64,000 nt of DNA from JAQUCI01 sp964553255 (lineage in GTDB: Bacteria; Bacillota_I; Bacilli_A; Erysipelotrichales; Erysipelotrichaceae), in assembly GCA_964553255.1 (NCBI GenBank), contig CAZKJS010000004.1:5266-69265 (forward strand), read 5' to 3'. The notes beneath the pieces were generated by a model, which was not told the origin of the DNA, made no database searches, and was given only the letters and a program-made list of their open reading frames with translations. Shown here in pieces: positions 1-7,755 of the stretch (within the stretch, counting starts at the first letter, position 1; the number at the start of each line of letters is the position of its first letter). The translations under genes and the position numbers were made by a program.

Positions 1-327
1 GAAGATAAAATAGGCTTCTTTAAAGGAAGTGCAGTGATGATGAAATATTGGGCTGATTTTGACAAGCGATATTATAATATGAGCTCTAATGAGATCTTAG
101 CTGAAGATCCATCAAATATGATGATTAGCAACCATCAAATAGTAAGAGTTACGTTTGATGGAGCTGATACAAGCGATGACGATGATTCAAGTGCTGACAA
201 AGGAAAACTATACTTTGATATTGCTGGTCATGACACCCTTAAATTTACGCATGCACTACCCCATGATAGATCGATCAAAGATGTCCTTTTACAGTTATTT
301 GGCAATCGTTTAAAATACAATAAGTAA
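1..327 (+). CDS. Unidentified protein, C-terminal part (cut by window edge)
   Basis: The reading frame is open to the first base of the window, so the true start is probably upstream; internal GTG/ATG codons at 34-42 have no convincing ribosome binding site. The visible ~108 residues hold an aromatic basic stretch (KYWADFDKRYYN), an acidic run near DTSDDDDSS and a beta-rich tail ending FGNRLKYNK. The alternation of short strands and a closing helix resembles small bacterial PH-like modules, but this is only an impression and I do not recognise the family. The gene ends in a clear intrinsic terminator, separating it from azlC. Confidence 0.5.
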   Translation, partial: EDKIGFFKGSAVMMKYWADFDKRYYNMSSNEILAEDPSNMMISNHQIVRVTFDGADTSDDDDSSADKGKLYFDIAGHDTLKFTHALPHDRSIKDVLLQLFGNRLKYNK

Positions 328-334
328 TATCTTT

Positions 335-361
335 AAGACTTCTACTGGCGAGAAGTCTTTT
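335..361 (+). terminator. Intrinsic terminator after the first gene
   Basis: AAGACTTCT pairs perfectly with AGAAGTCTT across a 7-base loop and is followed by a short T-rich tail. It starts 8 bases after the stop codon. Confidence 0.8.
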
Positions 362-366
362 CTTAA

Positions 367-395
367 TTGACAAAGTCATATCATATCGTTAATAT
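367..395 (+). promoter_or_regulatory. Sigma-A type promoter of azlCD
   Basis: TTGACA at 367-372 and TAATAT at 390-395 are 17 bases apart, a near-consensus promoter. The TTG could be misread as a start codon for azlC; it is better explained as the -35 box. Confidence 0.75.
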
Positions 396-414
396 TTTGA
401 GTAATAGTCAGGTA

Positions 415-1122
415 ATGATAATGATAGATGATAGCCCTTCAACAGATACGATCAAGAAAGAAATTCGCCTTGTTTTCCCTTATACAATACCCGTATTGAC
501 CGGGTTTTTAATATTAGGAATGACTTATGGTTTGCTTATGCAGACTAAGGGCTATAACGCTTTCTATTCGACTCTTATGAGTATGCTGGCTTTTTGTGGC
601 AGTATGCAGTTTGTGGCGATTGCCTTACTCACAACGATCTTTGATCCCTTGCAGGCTTTTTTACTAAGTTTTATGGTCAATGCTCGGCATATCTTTTATG
701 GGTTAGCGATGTTAAACAAATATAAAGGCATGGGTAAGATCAAAAACTTTCTAATCTTTACTTTGTGTGATGAAACCTTTTCGATCATCTCTAGTATGGC
801 TATACCTGCTAGTATTAAACCTAAATATTTTTATTTTTATACTTCTTTACTAAACTATCTATATTGGATCAGTGGTACCTTAATCGGCGGACTACTTGGC
901 AAGATGATCGTTGTTGATATTAGAGGCTTAGATTTTGTCTTAACCGCCCTTTTTGTTGTATTATTCTTACATCAAATGAAAAGAAAAGAAAATAAGCTTT
1001 ATGGTTATCTTGGTATTATTGTTACATTAGTATGGCTTGTGGTATTGGGTCCAAAGAGTTTTATCATTCCCTCAATGATCACTATCTTATCTTTGTTGAT
1101 CATCAAGGAGCGTGCTTTATGA
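415..1122 (+). CDS. azlC: AzlC-like branched-chain amino acid exporter subunit
   Basis: Polytopic inner-membrane protein of about 235 residues, the usual AzlC length. In the family AzlC forms the large subunit of a two-component exporter of branched-chain amino acids and analogues such as azaleucine. Visible family features are the early GMTYGLLM segment, the SGSMQF-like stretch (here CGSMQFVAIALL), a conserved FMVNARHIFYG segment and further hydrophobic helices. The start at ATG 415 is chosen because upstream sequence holds the promoter; ATG 421 is also possible and neither has a strong Shine-Dalgarno. The stop overlaps the azlD start (ATGA), indicating translational coupling. Confidence 0.88.
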   Translation: MIMIDDSPSTDTIKKEIRLVFPYTIPVLTGFLILGMTYGLLMQTKGYNAFYSTLMSMLAFCGSMQFVAIALLTTIFDPLQAFLLSFMVNARHIFYGLAMLNKYKGMGKIKNFLIFTLCDETFSIISSMAIPASIKPKYFYFYTSLLNYLYWISGTLIGGLLGKMIVVDIRGLDFVLTALFVVLFLHQMKRKENKLYGYLGIIVTLVWLVVLGPKSFIIPSMITILSLLIIKERAL

Positions 1123-1454
1123 TCTTAACTCCAATACAGACACTGATCATGATCATCGCCATCGCTTTAGGATCGATGTTAACTCGCTTTCTACCGTTTG
1201 TATTATTTCCGGAAAAAAAGGCCCCCTCGCAAAAGCTAATCTTTTTAGGTCAAGCTTTACCACCAGCGATGATGGGACTACTTGTTGTATATTGTTTAAA
1301 GGATATCAAGCTTGTTAGTGCTCCTTATGGACTACCTGAATTACTAGCGATCATCTTGATCGTTGTCCTTCATAAATGGAAAGAGAATGTCTTGATCAGT
1401 ATCGGTCTTGGTACTATTTTCTATATCATATTATTGAATTCTATCTTTATTTAA
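1119..1454 (+). CDS. azlD: AzlD-like branched-chain amino acid exporter small subunit
   Basis: About 111 residues with three to four hydrophobic segments and the AzlD hallmark of an early TRFLPFVLF motif followed by a QALPPAMMGLLVVY helix. AzlD is the obligate partner of AzlC. The start at 1119 is fixed by an AAGGAG ribosome binding site at 1105-1110 and by the ATGA overlap with azlC; an in-frame upstream ATG at 1032 lies within azlC coding sequence and is not credible. Confidence 0.88.
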   Translation: MILTPIQTLIMIIAIALGSMLTRFLPFVLFPEKKAPSQKLIFLGQALPPAMMGLLVVYCLKDIKLVSAPYGLPELLAIILIVVLHKWKENVLISIGLGTIFYIILLNSIFI

Positions 1455-1527
1455 TAAATTCTTAATATACTTATATTTGACAAATAATTCACATAATAAT
1501 AAAGTGAGAAGATACGGAGGTATTTTT

Positions 1528-2442
1528 ATGATATTGGAATTAAGTAATATCAATAAAAGTTTTTCGGGTAAACAGATCCTACATGATGTATCTTTTACAA
1601 TTACATCAGGTAAAGCCATGGGCTTTTTAGGACGTAATGGTGCCGGTAAGACTACAACTATCAGAACATTAATGAATGTCTTTAAAGCTGATAGTGGACA
1701 ATTTATGATAGACAACAAAAAATTCGATCCTTTAAACCATAAGATCGGTTATCTTCCAGAAGAACGTGGTCTTTATGGTAAAGAACCCATACTTGAACAA
1801 TTGATCTATTTTGGTATGTTACGTGGATCAAGTAGAAGTGAAACTAAAGCTAGTGCTGAATACTGGTTAGAACGCTTTGAATTAAGTTATGCGAAAGATC
1901 ATAAACTTGAAACCTTATCAAAAGGTAACCAACAAAAGATCCAGATTGCCCAAGCCTTATTAAATGACCCAGATATCATTATTCTTGATGAACCCTTTAG
2001 TGGTCTTGACCCAGTTAATGCTCAAGTATTGAAAGATGTCATCGTGGAATTAATTGAGCAAGAGAAGCTAGTAGTTTTCTCAAGTCATCAAATGAGTTAT
2101 GTGGAAGAATTCTGTGATGAGATAACGTTGATCGACCAAGGTAAAGTCGTCCTTTTTGGTGACCTTAAAACGATCAAGGCTGAAATGGGTAATAAACGTT
2201 TACGCTTAAACACTAATAAAATGACTAATGATGAACTAAAACAATTATTACAAGCATCGATCAAAGACATCGTGATCGATCAAGATGATACTTCACTGAT
2301 CATTCAACTGATAAACAACAAGGATAAACAATCCTTCTTGAATGAACTGATCCAACTAAAGATTGATATTGATTTATTCACTAATTATGAACCAAGTCTT
2401 AATGATATCTTTGTAAAGAAAGTAGGTAAAGAAAATGTCTAG
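1528..2442 (+). CDS. ABC exporter ATP-binding protein (NatA-like)
   Basis: About 304 residues. Walker A is GRNGAGKTT at about residues 35-43, the signature is LSKGNQQKIQ, and Walker B is IIILDEPFSGLDP, followed by the SSHQ switch histidine. The ~80-residue C-terminal extension is of the type found in NatA-like (DUF4162) ATPases that pair with ABC-2 permeases carrying sodium, drugs or peptides; the substrate cannot be told. The ATG at 1528 follows a GGAGG at 1516-1520. The in-frame TTG at 1477 is part of a TTGACA sequence that looks like the -35 box. The last codons overlap the permease start by 8 bases. Confidence 0.9.
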   Translation: MILELSNINKSFSGKQILHDVSFTITSGKAMGFLGRNGAGKTTTIRTLMNVFKADSGQFMIDNKKFDPLNHKIGYLPEERGLYGKEPILEQLIYFGMLRGSSRSETKASAEYWLERFELSYAKDHKLETLSKGNQQKIQIAQALLNDPDIIILDEPFSGLDPVNAQVLKDVIVELIEQEKLVVFSSHQMSYVEEFCDEITLIDQGKVVLFGDLKTIKAEMGNKRLRLNTNKMTNDELKQLLQASIKDIVIDQDDTSLIIQLINNKDKQSFLNELIQLKIDIDLFTNYEPSLNDIFVKKVGKENV

Positions 2443-3688
2443 TATCTTTACAATCTTAAGTTTTGAATTAAAAAGTATTCTAAGAAAAAAATCAGTTATC
2501 GTTACAACGATCATCATGGCTGGTTTTATCTTGATCGCTACCAGTATTCCCACATTATTAGCTATCTTTAGTGATGATGAACCAGTTGATACTGGTAACA
2601 CCCCCATATCAACAGTTGAAAATATCGGTTTTGTCTTTGAATCTGAAGCCTTGAGCGCAGATGAACTAGGCGCTTACTTCCAAAGTCAGCTCAATATCTA
2701 TACCAGTGAAGAACAATTACAAGCCGCTATCAAAGATGGAGTATTAACTAATGGCTATATCATTAAAGATGCTCAAAGTTTAACAAGTATCGTCCAAAAC
2801 AAAGATATGTATAGTTATACCGATCAAATGTTAATCAGTGCTATGCAAAATATCAATCGTAATAAAGCATTAACTGCCATGGGTATTGACCCTGTACAAG
2901 TTGATGCTGTATCGTATATGCCTATTGATCTTAATGAGATTGTCTTAGGTAAAGACGCTTCTAATACTTTCTTATTATCATATATCCTAATGTTTGCGGT
3001 CTATATGTTAGTAATCATGTATGGTTCATTTGTGTCTACTTCAGTAGCGCGTGAAAAAGATAATCGCACAATGGAAATCTTGATCACCTCAACTTCTCCG
3101 AAAGCCTTGATCATTGGTAAAGTCTTCGCTAACGCTATCGGTGGATTGATCCAGTTTTCGATCATCATTGGTGTTGGTGTTATTGGTTATCTATTAAATC
3201 AAGCTAATTATCCCCAAGAGATCATCCAAATGTTGTTTGCTGGTCTGTCTTGGGATGCAACGGTTGTCTTCTTACTTTTCACAGCTGTTGGCTATACTTT
3301 GTATCTGTTTATCTATGCCTCTTTAGGATCACTTGTTTCTAAGGTTGAAGATATTGGATCAGCCACAACCCCTATTACTATGTTATTTATGGTCGCTTAC
3401 TTCATGGCTGCCATTGCGATCAATATGCCCAAAGGAATCATTGTCAATATTGGCTCATTCATTCCCTTTACGGCTATCTTAGTTATGCCTATTCGCTATT
3501 TCTTAACATCAGTTCCTGTAATTGAGTTAATGATATCGATCACTTTGATGGCTTTGACTTCTGTATTTTTAGCTTATGTCTCAATCAAGATATATCGCTT
3601 AGGTTCACTTAACTACGGTAATAAGATTTCCTTTACAAAAGCCTTAAAGATGATCTTCTCAAAAGAGAATATCGATCTAACAGACTAA
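2435..3688 (+). CDS. ABC-2 type exporter permease (NatB-like)
   Basis: About 417 residues with NatB/ABC-2 topology: one N-terminal membrane helix (about residues 20-45), an extracytoplasmic region of roughly 130 residues, then five to six C-terminal helices. The intracellular coupling region SVAREKDNRTMEILITS is the classic ABC-2 permease motif (VxREKExxTxExL). It overlaps its ATPase gene, so the two form a heteromeric exporter. Substrate unknown; sodium, cationic peptide or drug export are the usual roles. Confidence 0.88.
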   Translation: MSSIFTILSFELKSILRKKSVIVTTIIMAGFILIATSIPTLLAIFSDDEPVDTGNTPISTVENIGFVFESEALSADELGAYFQSQLNIYTSEEQLQAAIKDGVLTNGYIIKDAQSLTSIVQNKDMYSYTDQMLISAMQNINRNKALTAMGIDPVQVDAVSYMPIDLNEIVLGKDASNTFLLSYILMFAVYMLVIMYGSFVSTSVAREKDNRTMEILITSTSPKALIIGKVFANAIGGLIQFSIIIGVGVIGYLLNQANYPQEIIQMLFAGLSWDATVVFLLFTAVGYTLYLFIYASLGSLVSKVEDIGSATTPITMLFMVAYFMAAIAINMPKGIIVNIGSFIPFTAILVMPIRYFLTSVPVIELMISITLMALTSVFLAYVSIKIYRLGSLNYGNKISFTKALKMIFSKENIDLTD

Positions 3689-3691
3689 GAT

Positions 3692-3744
3692 AAACCCCCA
3701 CTTGTCCTTGATTAAGTTATAATATAGGTAAGTGGGGGTTTTTA
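3692..3744 (+). terminator. Long-loop terminator with a promoter inside its loop
   Basis: AAACCCCCACTT at 3692-3703 is exactly complementary to AAGTGGGGGTTT at 3730-3741, followed by more T. The 26-base loop holds TATAAT at 3718-3723, the likely -10 box of the following FNR-like gene. The hairpin can only form in transcripts arriving from the ABC operon. Confidence 0.65.
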
Positions 3745-4460
3745 TGTTAAGTAAGCCAAATTGTCATCTATGTCAATTCAAAGATCTATGTATTAGACAA
3801 ATACCTCTTTTTTCTTCATTAAGTGATGATGAATTGATCAAGATCTTTCCCCTTATTCAACATCATACCTATCAAAAAGGTGAGATATTGATCAATGATA
3901 AAGATCCTCTTGATTCACTAATACTGATCAATGAAGGAAAAGTAAAAGCCAGTAAATATTCATTTGATGGTAAAGAACAGATCTTACATGTTTTCTTTGC
4001 CAAAGATTTCTTTGGTGAACAATTCTTAACCAACGAAAGATCAAGTTATTATACAATCGAAGCTCTAACACAAGTAAAAATTTGTGTGTTAGCTAAAAAA
4101 GACTTTGATCAAATCGTGATCAAACATCCTGATATTGCGACCAACTTGATTAGTCAACTATATAAACGCTTACGTAAACTTGAATCAACGATCTATCATC
4201 TTAATATCCGTAGTGTAGATAACAGAGTAAATGCCTTACTAATCAATTATACGGAAGAATATGGTCACTTAACGGCTAATGGAATAGTGATCGATCTTCC
4301 TTTAAGCCGTGAACAGATGGCCAATTATTTAGGAATTACACGTGAGACTATTTCCCGTAAGCTAAGTCAACTTGAAAATGATAATATCATCCATACACTT
4401 AACCGCAAACAAATATTGATCAAAGATTTAATAAGACTACAAGAGTTGATCACCGAATAA
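3744..4460 (+). CDS. FNR-like transcription regulator with four-cysteine cluster site
   Basis: Crp/Fnr-family regulator of about 238 residues: cyclic-nucleotide-binding-like beta roll, dimerisation helix (about 130-155) and helix-turn-helix. The N-terminus has C7, C10 and C16, the same 3- and 6-residue spacing as the cluster cysteines of Escherichia coli FNR; C114 (VKICVLAKKDF) aligns with FNR Cys122. Four ligands suggest an oxygen-labile [4Fe-4S] cluster. The recognition helix GITRETISRKL keeps the E..SR residues that FNR uses to read TTGAT half-sites. Start ATG 3744 is preceded by GTGGGGG; an in-frame GTG at 3732 lies in the terminator arm. A TTGAT-N4-ATCAC site sits just downstream, ahead of the next gene. 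Confidence 0.88.
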   Translation: MLSKPNCHLCQFKDLCIRQIPLFSSLSDDELIKIFPLIQHHTYQKGEILINDKDPLDSLILINEGKVKASKYSFDGKEQILHVFFAKDFFGEQFLTNERSSYYTIEALTQVKICVLAKKDFDQIVIKHPDIATNLISQLYKRLRKLESTIYHLNIRSVDNRVNALLINYTEEYGHLTANGIVIDLPLSREQMANYLGITRETISRKLSQLENDNIIHTLNRKQILIKDLIRLQELITE

Positions 4461-4462
4461 AA

Positions 4463-4476
4463 TTGATTTGGATCAC
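4463..4476 (+). promoter_or_regulatory. FNR box at class II position
   Basis: TTGAT-TTGG-ATCAC matches the FNR consensus TTGAT-N4-ATCAA in 9 of 10 defined bases. Its centre lies about 41.5 bases before the start point predicted from a TATTAT -10 box at 4499-4504, the position used by class II FNR activation. No good -35 box is present, as expected for an activator-dependent promoter. Confidence 0.7.
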
Positions 4477-4488
4477 ATTATTTATCTT

Positions 4489-4528
4489 TAACTGTTGGTA
4501 TTATCTAAGAGTTAGATATTAACAGTTA
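4489..4528 (+). promoter_or_regulatory. Two-tier hairpin over the promoter and leader
   Basis: TAACTGTT (4489-4496) pairs with AACAGTTA (4521-4528), and inside it ATCTAA (4503-4508) pairs with TTAGAT (4512-4517). It spans the -10 box and predicted start point of the next gene, so as DNA it may be an operator; only the inner 3' half would be in the RNA. Confidence 0.4.
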
Positions 4529-4548
4529 CCATAGTAAAGGAGAAATAC

Positions 4549-5733
4549 ATGAGTAAAGAAATCAATAATAGCGTTTATCGTCAAAAGATCATTGGTGATC
4601 TTATCAGACAACTACACGATGGTGTTGAATTCGAAATCGTTAAACAACAGTTTGAAGAGGCTTTTGATGGTATCTCATCAGAAGAGATAGCTCAAGCTGA
4701 ACAAGCCTTGATCAATGAAGGACTACCTGTTGAAGAGGTTCAAAGACTATGTGATGTTCATGCGGCGGTATTTAAAGGATCAATATCGGATATTCATAAA
4801 ACAACCATCCCCGCTGATATTCCAGGTCATCCAATCAATATTTTAGTCTTAGAGAATAAAGCGATCAAGAAGGTACTGAATCAGATAATGTTACACTATG
4901 AAGATCAAGACCTTTTAGCTAAAGAACTTGAAATGCTCACTGCGATCGATCTTCACTATACTAAAAAAGAAACACTGATCTTCCCCTATCTAGAGAAATA
5001 TGGCATTACCGGACCTACCAAGGTCATGTGGGGTGTGGATAATGAGATCAAGACCGATCTTAAAGCGATGATCAAGACTCTTGCGAAAGGTGAAACAGTC
5101 GCTTATGAATGGATTGAACATCTTATAAGTAGAATTGAAGAAATGATCTTTAAAGAAGAAAGTATCATGGTCCCAATGTTAGTTGACAATTTAACTGATC
5201 AAGATTGGCTCGCTTTAGCCAATGATAATCATGAGTTAGGTTTCGCCTTAATCCAATACGTACCCAAATGGAGTCCACTTACAAAAACGGAAGACTCTTT
5301 TGAACCAGAAATAACTCAAGGAGAAATCCAACTTGGCAGTGGCCATTTAAAGATTGAAGAATTGGTTGGCATGTTAAATAGCCTACCAATCGATATCACC
5401 TTTGTGGATAAAGATAACAATGTTAAATACTTCTCCCAGGGAAGTGAAAGAGTCTTTGCAAGAGCTAAATCGATCATCGGTCGTAAGGTTATCAATTGCC
5501 ATCCCCCAGCAAGTGTCCATATTGTCGAGAATATTATCGAAGACTTGCGAAATGGACGTAAAGATCATGAAGACTTCTGGATAAATATGAAAGACAAATA
5601 TGTCTATATCCGCTACTTTGCGGTAAGAGATGAAAACAAAGAATTTCTGGGTGTCTTAGAAGTAACTCAAGACATTAAACCAATCCAAGCCTTAACAGGT
5701 GAGAAACGATTAGTAGATGATAAGGGTGTTTAA
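4549..5733 (+). CDS. DUF438 / hemerythrin-like / PAS protein
   Basis: About 394 residues with three parts: N-terminal DUF438 (about 15-80), a hemerythrin-like HHE four-helix bundle (about 90-235) and a C-terminal PAS domain (about 275-380). The bundle shows PGHP, LHYTKKETLIFPYLE and EESIMVPML, the usual sources of di-iron ligands; the WGVDNEI segment lacks the histidine that many HHE proteins carry at HDEI. Related proteins bind oxygen or nitric oxide, or help repair iron-sulfur clusters; the exact role here is not shown. GGAG at 4540-4543 precedes the ATG. An FNR box upstream and the FNR-like gene next door support a role in oxygen or NO response. Confidence 0.85.
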   Translation: MSKEINNSVYRQKIIGDLIRQLHDGVEFEIVKQQFEEAFDGISSEEIAQAEQALINEGLPVEEVQRLCDVHAAVFKGSISDIHKTTIPADIPGHPINILVLENKAIKKVLNQIMLHYEDQDLLAKELEMLTAIDLHYTKKETLIFPYLEKYGITGPTKVMWGVDNEIKTDLKAMIKTLAKGETVAYEWIEHLISRIEEMIFKEESIMVPMLVDNLTDQDWLALANDNHELGFALIQYVPKWSPLTKTEDSFEPEITQGEIQLGSGHLKIEELVGMLNSLPIDITFVDKDNNVKYFSQGSERVFARAKSIIGRKVINCHPPASVHIVENIIEDLRNGRKDHEDFWINMKDKYVYIRYFAVRDENKEFLGVLEVTQDIKPIQALTGEKRLVDDKGV

Positions 5734-5746
5734 AACACCCTTTTTT
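5722..5746 (+). terminator. Intrinsic terminator after the DUF438/PAS gene
   Basis: GGGTGTT (5724-5730) pairs with AACACCC (5734-5740), followed by six T. The stop codon lies in the loop. Confidence 0.85.
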
Positions 5747-5811
5747 GATGTTTAATACTCTTATGATCGTCCATTTGATAGTATATAATAAAAACAGAAG
5801 GAGGTATTTAT

Positions 5812-6576
5812 ATGTGGGATACGTTTAAAACTGATGCACACGATAGTATGATGTGTGAAGTAATCAGTATTCAAGGTTATAATTCTGACTATATCCACGC
5901 TTACCTAGCACGTCCTATGGGAGATGGACCATTTCCTGGCGTTGTACTAATTCCTCATCGTCCTGGATGGGATGAATTCTATCGTGAAGCAGCTCGTCGT
6001 TTTGCTCAACATGGTTTCGCGACTATCTGTCCTGATCTGTATTGTCGCTTTGGCCACGGCACACCAAGTGAAGTGGCCACCATAGCTAATAGTCAAGGTG
6101 GTGTAGCTGATGATTGTTTCTTAGGTGATTGCCAAGGGGCTATGGATTACATTCGTAATCAAACCTATGCCAATCAAAAAGTCGGTGTCATTGGCACCTG
6201 TTCTGGTGGTCGTCATGCTTATCTGGCCGCTTGTCGCTTAGATAATGTTGATGCTGTTGTTGATTGTTGGGGAGGAAAGATCGTCGCCAAAAAAAGCGAC
6301 TTATCACCACAACAACCAGTAGCTCCCCTTGATTATAGTGAAGGGCTTAACTGTCCTATCTTGGGTATCTTTGGTAATGATGATAAATCACCTTCACCAG
6401 ATGATGTTAATGTATTGGAAGAAAGATTAAAACAATTAAATAAAGACTATGACTTCTATCGCTATGATGGTTGTGGTCATGGCTTCTGGTATCATCATAC
6501 CGATCGTTATCGCCCCACCCAAGCCATGGATTCATGGGAAAAAGTTTTGACCTTCTTTACAAAAAACTTACGATAA
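5812..6576 (+). CDS. Dienelactone hydrolase family protein
   Basis: Cytoplasmic alpha/beta-hydrolase of about 254 residues. The nucleophile elbow is GTCSGG, with the cysteine nucleophile typical of dienelactone hydrolases rather than serine. The remaining triad candidates are the Asp in FGNDDKSPS and the His in GCGHGFW. Family members hydrolyse lactones or small esters; no aromatic-degradation genes are nearby, so the substrate is unknown. AAGGAGG at 5798-5804 sets the start. The stop codon is directly followed by the start of the radical-SAM gene, so the two are almost certainly cotranscribed. Confidence 0.85.
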   Translation: MWDTFKTDAHDSMMCEVISIQGYNSDYIHAYLARPMGDGPFPGVVLIPHRPGWDEFYREAARRFAQHGFATICPDLYCRFGHGTPSEVATIANSQGGVADDCFLGDCQGAMDYIRNQTYANQKVGVIGTCSGGRHAYLAACRLDNVDAVVDCWGGKIVAKKSDLSPQQPVAPLDYSEGLNCPILGIFGNDDKSPSPDDVNVLEERLKQLNKDYDFYRYDGCGHGFWYHHTDRYRPTQAMDSWEKVLTFFTKNLR

Positions 6577-7725
6577 ATGACTACTAAACGATCTTTTGTC
6601 CTCATGGCTAAACCTATTGGATCATCATGCAATATGATGTGTGATTATTGTTATTATCGAATAGTTGATAAAAAACCTGCCATGATGAGTGATGAAACCC
6701 TAGAACTATTTATCCACAAGTATATTGATGAAAGCCCTGGACCAATTGTTCAATTCTTTTGGCATGGTGGTGAACCAACTTTAGCTGGTATCCCCTTTTA
6801 TCAAAAAGCACTAGCTCTTCAGAAAAAATATCTACCAACTGGTTGGCAGATTTGGAATAATATTCAAACCAATGGTTTAGCTTTAACTGATACGTGGTGT
6901 GCGTTTTTGGCTGAGAATAATTTTGATGTTGGTTTAAGCATTGATGGCGATCAAGAGTCTCATAACTTTTATCGTCATGATCTTGATGGCATAGATACTT
7001 ATCAAAAAATAGTGTCCAATATCAAGCTTCTTCAAAGCTATCATGTACAACCTGATCTATTATGTACGATCAATGCTCATAATGTTAAAAAACCCTTGGC
7101 CGTTTATCATGCATTAAAATCCCTAAATACCGGTTGGATCCAATTTATCCCTATTATCGAGATTGATGAACAAGGTAAACTAACTAAAGAATCAATCTCA
7201 ACTAGTGATTATGGAACATTTCTTAGTACCATCTTTGATGAGTGGATCGTAAATGATCTTGGTAAAGTACAGATTCAAAGCTTTGCGGACATGGAACTTG
7301 TTTATAACCAAAAGCCACCCACTGTCTGTCAAACATCTAAGACTTGTGGTAATGTCTTAGTTATTGAAAATGATGGTTCATTATATGCTTGTGATCACTT
7401 CGTTAGTGATGATTATTTCTTGGGAAATATCCAACATGTTGGCTTACAAGAAATACTACGATCAACATTTCAAACCGATTTTGGTCAGTTAAAAGCTGAA
7501 TTGCCTGAGCTATGTAATAGTTGTCGATGGCTTAAGTATTGTTACGGGGGCTGTCCTAAGAATCGTTTAAAACATGATGATAAAGAAAAGATCTATCATT
7601 TGTGTGAAGGTAAAAGAGCCTTCTTTAGACACATTGATAAACCATTCAATCGTTATATGATCCTACGTAATAAAGGATTTGAATCAGATAAGATAATGAA
7701 TGAGATCAAAAAAGAATATTATTAA
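6577..7725 (+). CDS. Anaerobic sulfatase-maturase-like radical SAM/SPASM enzyme
   Basis: About 382 residues. The radical SAM cluster motif is C18-x3-C22-x2-C25 followed by YYR, and the C-terminal SPASM part carries the auxiliary-cluster cysteines (TCGN, YACDHF, CNSCRWLKYCYGGCPKN, CEGKRAF). This matches anaerobic sulfatase-maturing enzymes, which oxidise a Cys or Ser of a sulfatase to formylglycine; the Asp of YACDH fits the catalytic aspartate of that family. No sulfatase is encoded in the window, so the target may be elsewhere or the enzyme may act on another protein. It abuts the dienelactone-hydrolase-like gene with no gap and no clear own ribosome binding site. Confidence 0.85.
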   Translation: MTTKRSFVLMAKPIGSSCNMMCDYCYYRIVDKKPAMMSDETLELFIHKYIDESPGPIVQFFWHGGEPTLAGIPFYQKALALQKKYLPTGWQIWNNIQTNGLALTDTWCAFLAENNFDVGLSIDGDQESHNFYRHDLDGIDTYQKIVSNIKLLQSYHVQPDLLCTINAHNVKKPLAVYHALKSLNTGWIQFIPIIEIDEQGKLTKESISTSDYGTFLSTIFDEWIVNDLGKVQIQSFADMELVYNQKPPTVCQTSKTCGNVLVIENDGSLYACDHFVSDDYFLGNIQHVGLQEILRSTFQTDFGQLKAELPELCNSCRWLKYCYGGCPKNRLKHDDKEKIYHLCEGKRAFFRHIDKPFNRYMILRNKGFESDKIMNEIKKEYY

Positions 7726-7755
7726 AGCCGAGTAACGATTGTTTACTCGGCTTTT
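7724..7755. terminator. Bidirectional terminator between convergent genes
   Basis: AAAGCCGAGTAA (7724-7735) pairs with TTTACTCGGCTTTT (7742-7755). Both flanking stop codons overlap the stem, and T-rich tails occur in both directions. Confidence 0.85.

Noticed and set aside
367..369. TTG as start codon of azlC
   Set aside because: It is part of a TTGACA/TAATAT promoter with 17-base spacing; ATG 415 fits better. The same applies to the TTG at 1477 before the ABC ATPase gene.
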